Source: Pseudolabrys sp.
GTDB lineage: Bacteria; Pseudomonadota; Alphaproteobacteria; Rhizobiales; Xanthobacteraceae
Direction of reading: 5' to 3'
DNA: 34,871 nucleotides
Assembly: GCA_030684935.1 (NCBI GenBank)
Contig: JAUXXH010000022.1
Coordinates: 1 to 34,871, forward strand
The notes under the pieces are model-generated. The model was not told the origin of the DNA. It worked only from the letters and a program-made list of their open reading frames with translations, and did not search any database. Below are positions 1-10,144 of this stretch, piece after piece (position 1 is the first letter of the stretch; each line of letters begins with the position of its first letter). The position numbers and the translations under genes were made by a program.

Positions 1-79
1 GCGCAAATGAGACGCCGCGCTGCTTGATCAGCCGCACAGCCTCAAGCTTGAACTCCCGCGTAAATTTTCGCCGCTCCAT
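1..79 (-). mobile_element. IS3-family transposase OrfA, 5' end only
   Basis: Reading leftward from the ATG at 77-79, the frame gives MERRKFTREFKLEAVRLIKQ and then RGVSFA before the window ends. This is the typical N-terminal helix-turn-helix start of the OrfA subunit of IS3-family (IS911-like) transposases, which binds the IS ends and is joined to the OrfB integrase by programmed frameshifting. A strong Shine-Dalgarno sequence (GGAGGTGG) sits just upstream of the ATG. Only 26 codons are visible; the rest of the element lies outside the window. The IS end seems to begin around 100-125, inside the 3' end of the neighbouring exonuclease gene. The family assignment is firm; the exact IS name cannot be given. 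Confidence 0.85.
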
Positions 80-734
80 GATCCACCTCCGGTTCCATCA
101 AAACACCTAACTCGGTGTCTTCGGAATCGGGTGCAGGCCAACTGGCCATTCCAGAGGCCAGGAAGGGAATGTGTGAATCCACATGAACTATTCCAGGCTG
201 GATCGACAGTTTTCTCGATAAATCAATGACCTCTGAGACCCCCACACTTCGTGCAGCCGCCATCGCTATCTCGGCGCAAGCGAACGCATCTTCCGCGGGG
301 TCATGATGCTTGAATTCGATTTTAACGTGACGCGCCACGGCATCGAGCGAAACAGTGCGCAACTCGGGCCATGCGCGCCGCGAGATGTCCATCGTGCAAT
401 AGTAGCTAAACTCAGGAAAACTCTGACGGTACTCGGTCAGTGAAGCGCACAAAACGCCGATATCGAATGTTGCATTGTGCGCGAGAATTAACGCGCCCGA
501 CATGTCCGGCAAAAACTCTGACAAAACGTCAGGAAATTCCGGCTTATCAAGCACGTCTTCGGGCCTGATTCCGTGGACACGAATATTGTGCCAATTAAAA
601 CGCATCTCTCTCGGACGGATGAGGCGGCGCTCGCGCCGTACGACCGCGCCACTCTCAATCCAAGCGAGTCCGATTGCGCAAGCGCTCCTGCGCTCTTCGT
701 TCGCCGTCTCGAAATCGATCGCTATTGTTTTCAC
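42..734 (-). CDS. DnaQ-like 3'-5' exonuclease, C-terminus replaced by IS end
   Basis: A 230-residue DEDDh exonuclease of the DnaQ/RNase T superfamily, which removes nucleotides from 3' ends. The catalytic motifs are visible: IDFET with D7 and E9 (Exo I), LAHNATFD with D91 (Exo II) and HHDPAEDA with H144 and D149 (Exo III). The start is GTG at 732-734. The catalytic domain is complete by about residue 170. From about residue 204 the frame enters the left end of the IS3 element and overlaps the orfA start, so the last 25 or so residues are IS-derived and any original tail (some relatives carry a BRCT domain) is lost. The gene follows ligA by 78 bp on the same strand and shares its lower GC, which suggests both arrived on one segment. 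Repair or proofreading is a family-level inference. Confidence 0.75.
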   Translation of the reverse strand: MKTIAIDFETANEERRSACAIGLAWIESGAVVRRERRLIRPREMRFNWHNIRVHGIRPEDVLDKPEFPDVLSEFLPDMSGALILAHNATFDIGVLCASLTEYRQSFPEFSYYCTMDISRRAWPELRTVSLDAVARHVKIEFKHHDPAEDAFACAEIAMAAARSVGVSEVIDLSRKLSIQPGIVHVDSHIPFLASGMASWPAPDSEDTELGVLMEPEVDHGAAKIYAGVQA

Positions 735-812
735 TCAACCGCCGCCCCCAGCCGGCAGGCGAACTACAACCTATAATATACCCAAACGCAACAATGGATT
801 CGAAAGACTTGT

Positions 813-3359
<2,547 letters not shown>

Positions 3360-3382
3360 TCAAGGCCATAGAGGAAACGCCC

Positions 3383-5572
3383 GTGCTGATCCACCCGCGC
3401 GGCAAGGACCGCGCATTTCATCTCGGCCCTTTCCCGCTTGAGACGCTGCTGACCGACGCCAGCGTACTGGCGCGCGAGGCGGCGCAGCCGCCGCTGCCCG
3501 CGACGCCGGATGTGGCAGCCGACGGGCCGCTCGGGCGCGCGGCCGATCACTACCGCCAACTGTTCGCCAAGCTCGCCGACGGCACGCCCGCCGCGCAGCA
3601 GGCGCCGGTTCCCGACGACCGCGCGCGCCGCAGCGTCGACATCAAGGGCGCCGCCTATTTCCTCGAGACCGCGCAGGCGGGCATCTGCCGCGTGCCGGAC
3701 AATGCCTGGCGCGCCGGCGGGGATCACCCGCGGCATGAATTTGCCGTCGTCCTGCTGGTCGAGCGGCCGCGGCTGCCGGAGACCGATAACCTGGCGCGCG
3801 ACTGGGTGGCGCCGGCGCGCGACGCCGTGGCCGACATGCGCGCGGCCGAAATCGCGGTCTGCATCGCCGGCCATATCCGAACCATGGGTTTTGCCGCGCG
3901 CGCGCATTTCGCCGGCCACGACTTGACCGACCGCGAGCGGCTGGCGGTGCTGGCCGGGCTCGCCGTGCGCAGCGGCGAGGGATTGCGCAATCCCTATCTC
4001 GACGATTTCTCGATCGCGGTGGTGACCACCGACTACGCGCTGGCGACCGACTTGCCGCTGCACGACAGCGCGCTGGCTGCCAAGGGCCTCGCCTACTGGT
4101 TCGGCATCGCCGGCGCGCAATCGGGCCGCGAGCGCAACCGCCGCAACAAACGCGCCACGCATCTGTCGCGCTATCCGATGGAGACGGTCAAACGCATTGC
4201 CCGGCCGACCACGCTCATCCTCGACGACGAGGTGCCGCGCGTGCCCAAGCGCGCCGCCTTCTTCCAGCGCGCGCTGCACGGCGACCTCGGCGACAAGGCC
4301 AAGGCCGAGCGCACGCGCTTCGCCTTCAAGACGCCGCTGTCGTTCTCGCTCTTGCAGTTGATCCGCGCACTGGTGCCGTTCCAGGGCGGCGACGTGTCGC
4401 CGCAGACCGACCGCGCGCGCTACCGCAACGCTCGCGAGAACGCGCGCGCCATCAAATCCCTGTCGTATGCACTGGGCTCCGACCTCACCGGCATCTGCGA
4501 TATCCCGCGCTACGCCTGGTTCTCCCACAAGGAAGACGGCACGGAGATCAAGCCCTATCACCGCTCGGCGGTGGTGATGCTGATCGACCAGGGCTATGAC
4601 ACCATGGAGGCGGCCAGCGGCGACGACTGGATTTCCGGCTCGCAGTCAATGCGCGGCTATCTGCGCGGCGCCGTGATCGCCGGCATCATGGCCGAGATGC
4701 TGCGGGAGCTCGGCTTTGCCGCGCGCTCGCAGACCAATGCGGATTCGGACGTGCTGCACATCCCGCTGATCCTGTGGGCGGGCCTGGGCGAATTGAGCCG
4801 CATCGGCGAACTGGTGCTCAATCCCTTCGTCGGCCCGCGCTTCAAGTCGGTGGTGATGACGACTGACTTTCCGCTCGAACCGGATCAGCCGATCGACTTC
4901 GGGCTGCAGACCTTCTGTCAGGGCTGCCTGAAGTGCGCGCGCGAATGCCCCTGCGACGCCATTCCCTTCGGCGACAAGGTGATGTTCAACGGCTACGAGA
5001 TCTGGAAGCCGGACGTCGAGCGCTGCACCCGCTACCGTCTCACCAATGCGCGCGGCTCGGCCTGCGGCCGCTGCATGAAGACCTGCCCGATCAACAAGGT
5101 GGTCGACGCCGACGGCGCGCTGCTGACACGGGCGGCGAGCTGGCTCGGCGTCAACGCCATGTGGCTCAAGCCCGTGATGGTGCCTTTCGCCGCCTGGTTC
5201 GACGACTGGATCGGCAACGGGCGGCGCAACCCCGCCAAGCGCTGGTGGTTGGATCATGAGATCGTGGGCGGCGTGACGGTGGCGGCCAAGGGCACCAACC
5301 AGCGCGACATCGACCCCACGCGCCAGGTCGATCCGGCCGCCGCCATGCAAAAGATGGCCTATCACCACGCCAACATGATGCCGCCGCCCAACGATCCATC
5401 ACCGCTTGTGGTCGACCGCAAGGCCGGCATGGCGGCCAAGGCATTGCTGGAGACGCCCGACCAGGCGCGCACGCGCAAGGCGGCAGGCGGGCCGTTGCCG
5501 GCGCATTACGTGCCGGTGCCGCCGATCGTGGCGGACACGGACGTCCGCGCGGCCAAGAGCCCCTATGACTGA
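3383..5572 (+). CDS. Reductive-dehalogenase-like corrinoid/4Fe-4S protein with duplicated domain
   Basis: About 729 residues from GTG 3383, chosen for the GAGGAAA ribosome site 6 bases upstream; ATG 3302 would add 27 residues. The C-terminal half has the reductive dehalogenase (RdhA) layout, related to QueG: a cobalamin-domain-like region (about 355-510), TTDFPLEPDQPIDFG, then two [4Fe-4S] motifs, C512-x2-C515-x2-C518-x3-C522-P and C548-x12-C561-x2-C564-x3-C568-P. The N-terminal half repeats the first region without the cysteines: AGICRVPDNAW parallels TGICDIPRYAW, and VVTTDYALATDLPL parallels VVMTTDFPLEPDQP. There is no Tat signal and no RdhB-like membrane anchor gene, so a cytosolic, non-respiratory enzyme is likely. 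The gene is divergent from ligA and convergent with recN. The substrate is unknown; dehalogenation is only a family-level possibility. Confidence 0.8.
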   Translation: MLIHPRGKDRAFHLGPFPLETLLTDASVLAREAAQPPLPATPDVAADGPLGRAADHYRQLFAKLADGTPAAQQAPVPDDRARRSVDIKGAAYFLETAQAGICRVPDNAWRAGGDHPRHEFAVVLLVERPRLPETDNLARDWVAPARDAVADMRAAEIAVCIAGHIRTMGFAARAHFAGHDLTDRERLAVLAGLAVRSGEGLRNPYLDDFSIAVVTTDYALATDLPLHDSALAAKGLAYWFGIAGAQSGRERNRRNKRATHLSRYPMETVKRIARPTTLILDDEVPRVPKRAAFFQRALHGDLGDKAKAERTRFAFKTPLSFSLLQLIRALVPFQGGDVSPQTDRARYRNARENARAIKSLSYALGSDLTGICDIPRYAWFSHKEDGTEIKPYHRSAVVMLIDQGYDTMEAASGDDWISGSQSMRGYLRGAVIAGIMAEMLRELGFAARSQTNADSDVLHIPLILWAGLGELSRIGELVLNPFVGPRFKSVVMTTDFPLEPDQPIDFGLQTFCQGCLKCARECPCDAIPFGDKVMFNGYEIWKPDVERCTRYRLTNARGSACGRCMKTCPINKVVDADGALLTRAASWLGVNAMWLKPVMVPFAAWFDDWIGNGRRNPAKRWWLDHEIVGGVTVAAKGTNQRDIDPTRQVDPAAAMQKMAYHHANMMPPPNDPSPLVVDRKAGMAAKALLETPDQARTRKAAGGPLPAHYVPVPPIVADTDVRAAKSPYD

Positions 5573-5607
5573 ATGCCGCTGTCCCTGTCGGGGAACGTGA
5601 CGGCGCC

Positions 5608-7278
5608 CTACCCCGCCGCCTTGATCAGCCGCTCGGCAGCGGCGCGCGCCTCGGAGGTGATCTCGGCGCCGGCCAGCATGCGGGCGATTTCCTCGCGGCG
5701 GCGGTCTTCGGCCACCTCGGTGACCCGGGTTGCCACGCGCTTGCCCTTGTCCAGCGCGTCCTTGCTGATGACGTAATGCCGCCCGGCCCGCGCCGCGACC
5801 TGCGGCGCATGGGTCACCGCCAGCACCTGCACACCCGCGCCGAGCCGCGCCAGCCGCACGCCGATGGCATCGGCCACCGCACCGCCCACCCCGGTATCGA
5901 TCTCGTCGAACACCAGAGTCGGCGCCGAACCGCGATCGGCCAGCACGACTTTGAGCGCCAAAAGGAACCGCGCCAGTTCGCCGCCGGAGGCGATCTTCAT
6001 CAGCGGCCCCGGCTTGGTGCCCGGATTGGTCTGCACCCAGAACTCGACCCGGTCGATGCCATGCGGCCCGGCCGCGGCCGGATCGCTGACGATCTCCGTG
6101 GTGAATTTGGCGCGCTCCAGCTTCAGCGGCTTCAACTCGGCATTGACCGCCTTGTCGAGCGCGGCGGCAGCCTTGGTGCGCGCCTTCGACAGCGCTTCGG
6201 CACTTTTGCGGAAATCGGCCTCCGCCTTGGCGGCCGCGGCCAGCAGCGTCTTGAGCCTGGCCTCGCCGGCGTCGATCAGCGCGATGTCGTTGGTGTACTT
6301 CGCCGCCAGCGCCGCCAGATCGTCGACCGGTACCGAGTATTTGCGGCCCGCCGCGCGCAGCGCGAACAGCCGCTCCTCGTTGCGCTCCAGTTCAACGGGG
6401 TCGAAATCGGCGGTGCGCAGCGCCTGCTCGAGATGGCCGCGGGTTTCCTCCAGCGCATTCAGCGCGGCGTCGAGTGCCTTGACCGCCGGACCAACCAGCG
6501 ACGGCGCCTGCGCGTTGCGGCGCTCGAGCCGGCGGATCACGCCCGCCAATGCCGGCACCGCGGATTTCGAGCCGGCAATGACGTCATGCGCATCGCGCAG
6601 ATCCTCGGCGACCTTTTCCGACTGCATCATGATGGCGCGGCGGTCGGCCAGCGCGGTCTCCTCGCCGGGCTGGGGCGCGAGCTTGCCGAGCTCCTCGGTG
6701 GCGTGGCGCAGCCAGTCGCTCTCGCGCTGGGCGCGCTCGACGGCGGCGCGATGGTCGTCGGCAGCGTCCTGCGCGGCGCGGCGGGCCTCCCACAAAGTGG
6801 CGACCTTGGCGGCGTCGGCGTCGAGGGCGCCGAAGGCGTCGAGCAGGCTGCGGTGGGTGGCGGCGTCGACCAGCGCCCGGTCGTCATGCTGGCCGTGGAT
6901 TTCGACCAGCGTCTGGCCGAGCTGGCGCATCACCTGGACGCTGACCGGCTGGTCGTTGACGAAGGCGCGGGTGCGGCCGTCGGACAATTGCACCCGGCGC
7001 AGGATCAACTCGTCGTCCGCGGCGATGTCATTGGCCCTGAGGATCGCCAGCGCCGGATGATTGCGCCGGAGCTCGAACACGGCGATGACCTGGCCCTGCT
7101 CGATGCCCTGCCGCACCAGCGCCTGATCGCCCCGCCCGCCCAGCGCCAAAGCAAAGGCGTCGAGTAGAATGGACTTGCCGGCGCCGGTCTCGCCGGTGAG
7201 CACGGCAAGGCCGGCGGCAAAATCGATGTCGAGCCGGTCGATCAGGACGATGTCGCGGATCGAAAGTCGGGAGAGCAT
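5608..7278 (-). CDS. recN: DNA repair protein RecN
   Basis: SMC-like ATPase of recombinational double-strand break repair, acting in the cytoplasm on DNA ends with RecA. The 556 residues are the usual family length. The N-terminus MLSRLSIRDIVLIDRLDIDF leads to the Walker A motif GETGAGKS (about 29-36). A central coiled-coil region, rich in Ala, Glu, Arg and Lys (about 150-370), separates it from the C-terminal ABC signature region (SGGELARFLLALK) and Walker B (TLVFDEIDTGVGG). Its stop lies 35 bp from the convergent stop of the corrinoid protein gene. In alphaproteobacteria recN commonly follows bamD and precedes ligA, and the order here agrees except for one extra small gene upstream and the plus-strand gene before ligA. 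No LexA box was recognised. Confidence 0.95.
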   Translation of the reverse strand: MLSRLSIRDIVLIDRLDIDFAAGLAVLTGETGAGKSILLDAFALALGGRGDQALVRQGIEQGQVIAVFELRRNHPALAILRANDIAADDELILRRVQLSDGRTRAFVNDQPVSVQVMRQLGQTLVEIHGQHDDRALVDAATHRSLLDAFGALDADAAKVATLWEARRAAQDAADDHRAAVERAQRESDWLRHATEELGKLAPQPGEETALADRRAIMMQSEKVAEDLRDAHDVIAGSKSAVPALAGVIRRLERRNAQAPSLVGPAVKALDAALNALEETRGHLEQALRTADFDPVELERNEERLFALRAAGRKYSVPVDDLAALAAKYTNDIALIDAGEARLKTLLAAAAKAEADFRKSAEALSKARTKAAAALDKAVNAELKPLKLERAKFTTEIVSDPAAAGPHGIDRVEFWVQTNPGTKPGPLMKIASGGELARFLLALKVVLADRGSAPTLVFDEIDTGVGGAVADAIGVRLARLGAGVQVLAVTHAPQVAARAGRHYVISKDALDKGKRVATRVTEVAEDRRREEIARMLAGAEITSEARAAAERLIKAAG

Positions 7279-7299
7279 GGCGCTATAAATCCACCGACG

Positions 7300-7336
7300 T
7301 TGTCATGCCTAGGCTCGTCCCGAGCATCCACGCCTT
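7300..7336. repeat. Dispersed palindromic repeat, GTCATGCC...GAGCATCCACG type
   Basis: The gap between recN and the small gene upstream of it carries TGTCATGCCTAGGCTCG followed by TCCCGAGCATCCACGCC. Its core is an inverted repeat, GCTCG-TCC-CGAGC (7313-7325). It resembles the short palindromes found many times between genes in Bradyrhizobium and relatives, where the common form reads CATGCCCGGGCTTGTCCCGG. A related copy pair occurs at 17296-17375. Assignment to that family is from memory of the consensus. Confidence 0.5.
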
Positions 7337-7401
7337 ACTGATTCTGTATAATTAAAGACCGGGGAGGCCCGCACAAGGCCGATTAAGGTCACCTTGGCTG
7401 C

Positions 7402-7734
7402 TCAGTAATCGCCACAACCGACATAATTTGGCAGGCTCAAATAGCCGGTCGGCTTCGACTCAATTCGAAGATCGCGGGGGTCTAAAAAGAATTGCTCCCC
7501 GTCGGGACCTTGAATAACAGGCAGGACTAGGTGTTTTGTATCGTCGCAGCGTAGAATCTTGGTCTGCGTGCCAGAAGGAAGCACAGAGACGACCTTCACA
7601 AGGTCTGACTTATCGTAAAGACGCGCGTCCACTCGCGCGACCGCATATACTTCGCGTTGATACGGAACAACAAAGCTCCAGTACAAGCCACCTACCCCTG
7701 CCAGAACCATTAACATCGGCCACGGCTTAGGCAT
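7402..7734 (-). CDS. Small membrane-anchored hypothetical protein
   Basis: I do not recognise this protein. From ATG 7732-7734 it has 110 residues (MPKPWPMLMVLAG...); a TTG at 7740 would add two. A hydrophobic segment (about residues 6-22, MLMVLAGVGGLYWSFVV) suggests one N-terminal membrane anchor or uncleaved signal, followed by a mostly beta-like soluble domain with two cysteines, one near the C-terminus (YVGCGDY). It sits 18 bp downstream of bamD and 123 bp upstream of recN on the same strand, so it may be co-transcribed, but no strong ribosome site is visible. GC is lower than in its neighbours, suggesting an acquired gene inserted between two genes that are normally adjacent. Confidence 0.55.
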   Translation of the reverse strand: MPKPWPMLMVLAGVGGLYWSFVVPYQREVYAVARVDARLYDKSDLVKVVSVLPSGTQTKILRCDDTKHLVLPVIQGPDGEQFFLDPRDLRIESKPTGYLSLPNYVGCGDY

Positions 7735-7752
7735 CGGCAAATCGAACCGTGC

Positions 7753-8625
7753 TTAACCCAGACCGACGCGCTTGAACGCCCGGCTGATCCAGGAACCCCG
7801 GTTCTCCGACGGCTCGGCGCCGCCCGATTTCACCAGCGTATAGGCCTGCCGGTACCAGGTGCTGTCCGGGAAGTTGTGGCCCAGCACGGCGGCGGCGGTC
7901 TGCGCCTCCGGCACGATGCCGAGCGCCATATAGGCCTCGGTCAAGCGCATCAGCGCTTCCTCGACATGGCGCGTGGTCTGATACTGGGTGACGACAACCT
8001 TGAAGCGGTTGATGGCACCGGTGTAGTCGCGCCGCTCGAGATAATAGCGGCCGACCATCATTTCCTTGCCGGCGAGCTGATCGCGCGCCAGTTCGATCTT
8101 CTTCTTGGCGGCGGTGGCGTATTCGCTGGTCGGATACTTGCGCGCGACTTCGTCGAGCGCGGCGAGCGCCTTGTCGGTGCGCGCCTGGTCGCGGGTGATG
8201 TCGGGAATTTCGTCGGCGTAGGCCGAGCCGATCAGGAACTGCGCGTAGGCGGCGTCCTGGCTGCCGGGATGCAGCGCGATGTAGCGCTTGGCGGCGGTGA
8301 TACATTCGTCGTAGCTGCCGGCCTGGTAATAGGCATAGGCCGACATGATCAGCGCCTTGCGCGCCCATTCCGAATACGGATGCTGGCGATCGACTTCCTC
8401 GAACTTCTTGACCGCTTCCCGCGGATCGTTGCGGGAGTTGAGATAATACAGGCCCTCATTGTAGAGCCGGTCGGCGGGCTCGTCGGGCAGGATATCGTCC
8501 TTGCCGAACAGGCTGAAGCCGCTGCAGGCGCCAAGGCTCAGGCCCAGCGCCAGCAGCGTGACGGCGCGGACCAGCCGCGAGCGCGGCCGGTTGGCGCGGA
8601 CGCTGATTGTGGCCTGCGTGTTCAT
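7753..8625 (-). CDS. bamD: Outer membrane assembly lipoprotein BamD
   Basis: Essential lipoprotein of the BAM complex, which folds beta-barrel proteins into the outer membrane together with BamA. The start is ATG 8623-8625 (MNTQATISVRANR), giving 290 residues. A lipoprotein signal ends in the lipobox LSLGAC, with the lipidated cysteine at C34. After it come tetratricopeptide-like helical repeats (LYNEGLYYLNSRNDPREAVK, then KALIMSAYAYYQAGSYDECI and YAQFLIGSAYA), the hallmark of BamD (YfiO/ComL). It follows lpxC by 169 bp, so LPS synthesis and outer-membrane protein assembly genes are side by side, as in other alphaproteobacterial dcw regions. Confidence 0.93.
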   Translation of the reverse strand: MNTQATISVRANRPRSRLVRAVTLLALGLSLGACSGFSLFGKDDILPDEPADRLYNEGLYYLNSRNDPREAVKKFEEVDRQHPYSEWARKALIMSAYAYYQAGSYDECITAAKRYIALHPGSQDAAYAQFLIGSAYADEIPDITRDQARTDKALAALDEVARKYPTSEYATAAKKKIELARDQLAGKEMMVGRYYLERRDYTGAINRFKVVVTQYQTTRHVEEALMRLTEAYMALGIVPEAQTAAAVLGHNFPDSTWYRQAYTLVKSGGAEPSENRGSWISRAFKRVGLG

Positions 8626-8794
8626 GCGGAAACCATCGGCAATGTGTCTCGATCCATACAAGAGCGCGATAAACGTCGCGCACTACCCCTCGACCGGATT
8701 AATTAGTCGAAAATGGCCGTTCTGGCCATGCGATTATGCGGACATTCGGCCGGGATTATGGCGTCACGGTAAAAGGCTGATAACGCTGAGCGTT

Positions 8795-9751
8795 TCAGGA
8801 GACATCCGGCCCATGGGCGGCGGCCGCCAGACCGGCAGCGCCCTGCGCCACCGGGCGCAGGCGGCGGACCGGCTCGGACGGTGCCTCGACAACTCGCCAG
8901 GCGGTCGGATCGGCCATCAGCGCCGACAGCACCAGGTGATTGAGCTTGTGGCCACCGCGAACCGTCTTGTAGGCGGCAATCAGCGGCAATCCGGCCAGCG
9001 CCAGATCGCCGATCGCGTCCAGCACCTTGTGACGCACGAACTCGTCGGCAAAGCGCAGGCCTTCCGGATTAAGTACGCGATCTTCGCTGATCACCAGCGT
9101 GTTGTCGAAGGTGGCGCCGAGGGCGTAACCGGCGCTCCACAATTTGGCGACGTCGCGCATGAAGCCGAAGGTGCGGGCGCGGGCGATTTCGGTGCGGAAG
9201 GATTTCGGCTCGATGTCGAGCGCGATCGCCTGGTGGCCGATCAGCGGATGATCGAACTGGATTTCGGCCTCGACGCGGAAGCCGTTGCTGTAAGGCCGCA
9301 GTTCGCCAAAGGCGTCGTCTTTGGTCACGCGGACCGGCTTGATAACCTCGATAAAGCGGCGCGGTTGAGCGCGCGCGGTCAGGCCGGCCTGATCGATGGC
9401 GTCGACGAAAGCGGCGCAACTGCCGTCCATGATCGGCACTTCGGGTCCGTCGATCTCGACGACGACGTTGTCGACGTTGAGGCCGCGCAGCGCCGCCAGC
9501 AGATGCTCGGCCGTCGAACAGATCGGCCCCTTGGCATCGCCGAGAACAGTCGCGAAAGCGGTCGCGGTCACCGCGCGCACGTCGGCGCGAACTTCGCGCT
9601 CGACCGAGCCGTTTCCGGCCAGGCGGCGGAAAATGATTCCTTCGTCATCGTCAGCCGGCAGAAGAGTCAGCGTCACCGGCTTGCCCGAATGCACGCCGAC
9701 GCCGGAGATGGCGATCTGGTCACGGAGTGTTGTCTGCTTAGCGCCCTTCAT
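8795..9751 (-). CDS. lpxC: UDP-3-O-acyl-N-acetylglucosamine deacetylase LpxC
   Basis: Catalyses the committed step of lipid A synthesis: zinc-dependent removal of the acetyl group from UDP-3-O-acyl-GlcNAc in the cytosol. From ATG 9749-9751 (MKGAKQTTLRDQ), preceded by the ribosome site GAGAGGG, it has 318 residues, a normal length. Zinc ligands by family position are H83 (TAEHLLAAL), H241 and D245 (HKVLDAIGD); H268 in RGGHKLNH is the catalytic histidine. The N-terminal motif SGVGVHSGK is also typical. It lies 393 bp downstream of ftsZ, behind a terminator, so it probably has its own promoter in that gap. Confidence 0.95.
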   Translation of the reverse strand: MKGAKQTTLRDQIAISGVGVHSGKPVTLTLLPADDDEGIIFRRLAGNGSVEREVRADVRAVTATAFATVLGDAKGPICSTAEHLLAALRGLNVDNVVVEIDGPEVPIMDGSCAAFVDAIDQAGLTARAQPRRFIEVIKPVRVTKDDAFGELRPYSNGFRVEAEIQFDHPLIGHQAIALDIEPKSFRTEIARARTFGFMRDVAKLWSAGYALGATFDNTLVISEDRVLNPEGLRFADEFVRHKVLDAIGDLALAGLPLIAAYKTVRGGHKLNHLVLSALMADPTAWRVVEAPSEPVRRLRPVAQGAAGLAAAAHGPDVS

Positions 9752-10144
9752 CAACCCTCTCACCGGCGGCACTTAACGCAAGCCGCGCGGTCCCCAAATC
9801 AGCCCTCGACGGGTCACATTCTGGCCTCTGGTTCTCTGCCAGAGGTATCGCCACCCGAAAGGAACCGAAAAGTCCCTTTCACACCCGGACCTTAGGCCAT
9901 CCCCATGGCCTACTCCAGACACGCTTTCTTACCATCTGTTACGCTTTTTTGCCGCATTTTCGGCAAGAGCGGTGGTTTTTAAACAGCTTAGGTTACCGCC
10001 GGTCTGTTCAGCCCCGCCGGGCTGGCGCGGATTTGACGCCCACAATCAAGCACCTGAAACAAAAACTTATTAAATTCAACAACTTATATTAAAACTAAAA
10101 GTGGTGGCGACCCGCTGGTGCGGGCCGCCATGTTGCTTTCGCCC
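9752..10144. other. Long gap between ftsZ and lpxC: leader/promoter region
   Basis: There is no convincing gene in these 393 bases. The ftsZ-proximal end holds the ftsZ terminator and an AT-rich stretch (10050-10100). Towards lpxC there is a perfect 7-bp hairpin, CCTCTGG-TTCTCTG-CCAGAGG (9825-9845), and a 6-bp inverted repeat TTGCCG/CGGCAA (about 9949-9966). One or more lpxC promoters are expected here, because the upstream transcript should end at the terminator, but I could not pick a -35/-10 pair with confidence. Confidence 0.5.
10091..10129 (-). terminator. Intrinsic terminator after ftsZ
   Basis: Read on the minus strand just after the ftsZ stop, GGCGGCCCGC-ACCA-GCGGGTCGCC forms a 10-bp GC-rich stem with one G-U pair (plus-strand 10106-10129). 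It is followed by ACCACTTTTAGTTTTAA, a U-rich tail. This fits a rho-independent terminator closing the ftsQ-ftsA-ftsZ transcription block. Confidence 0.75.
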
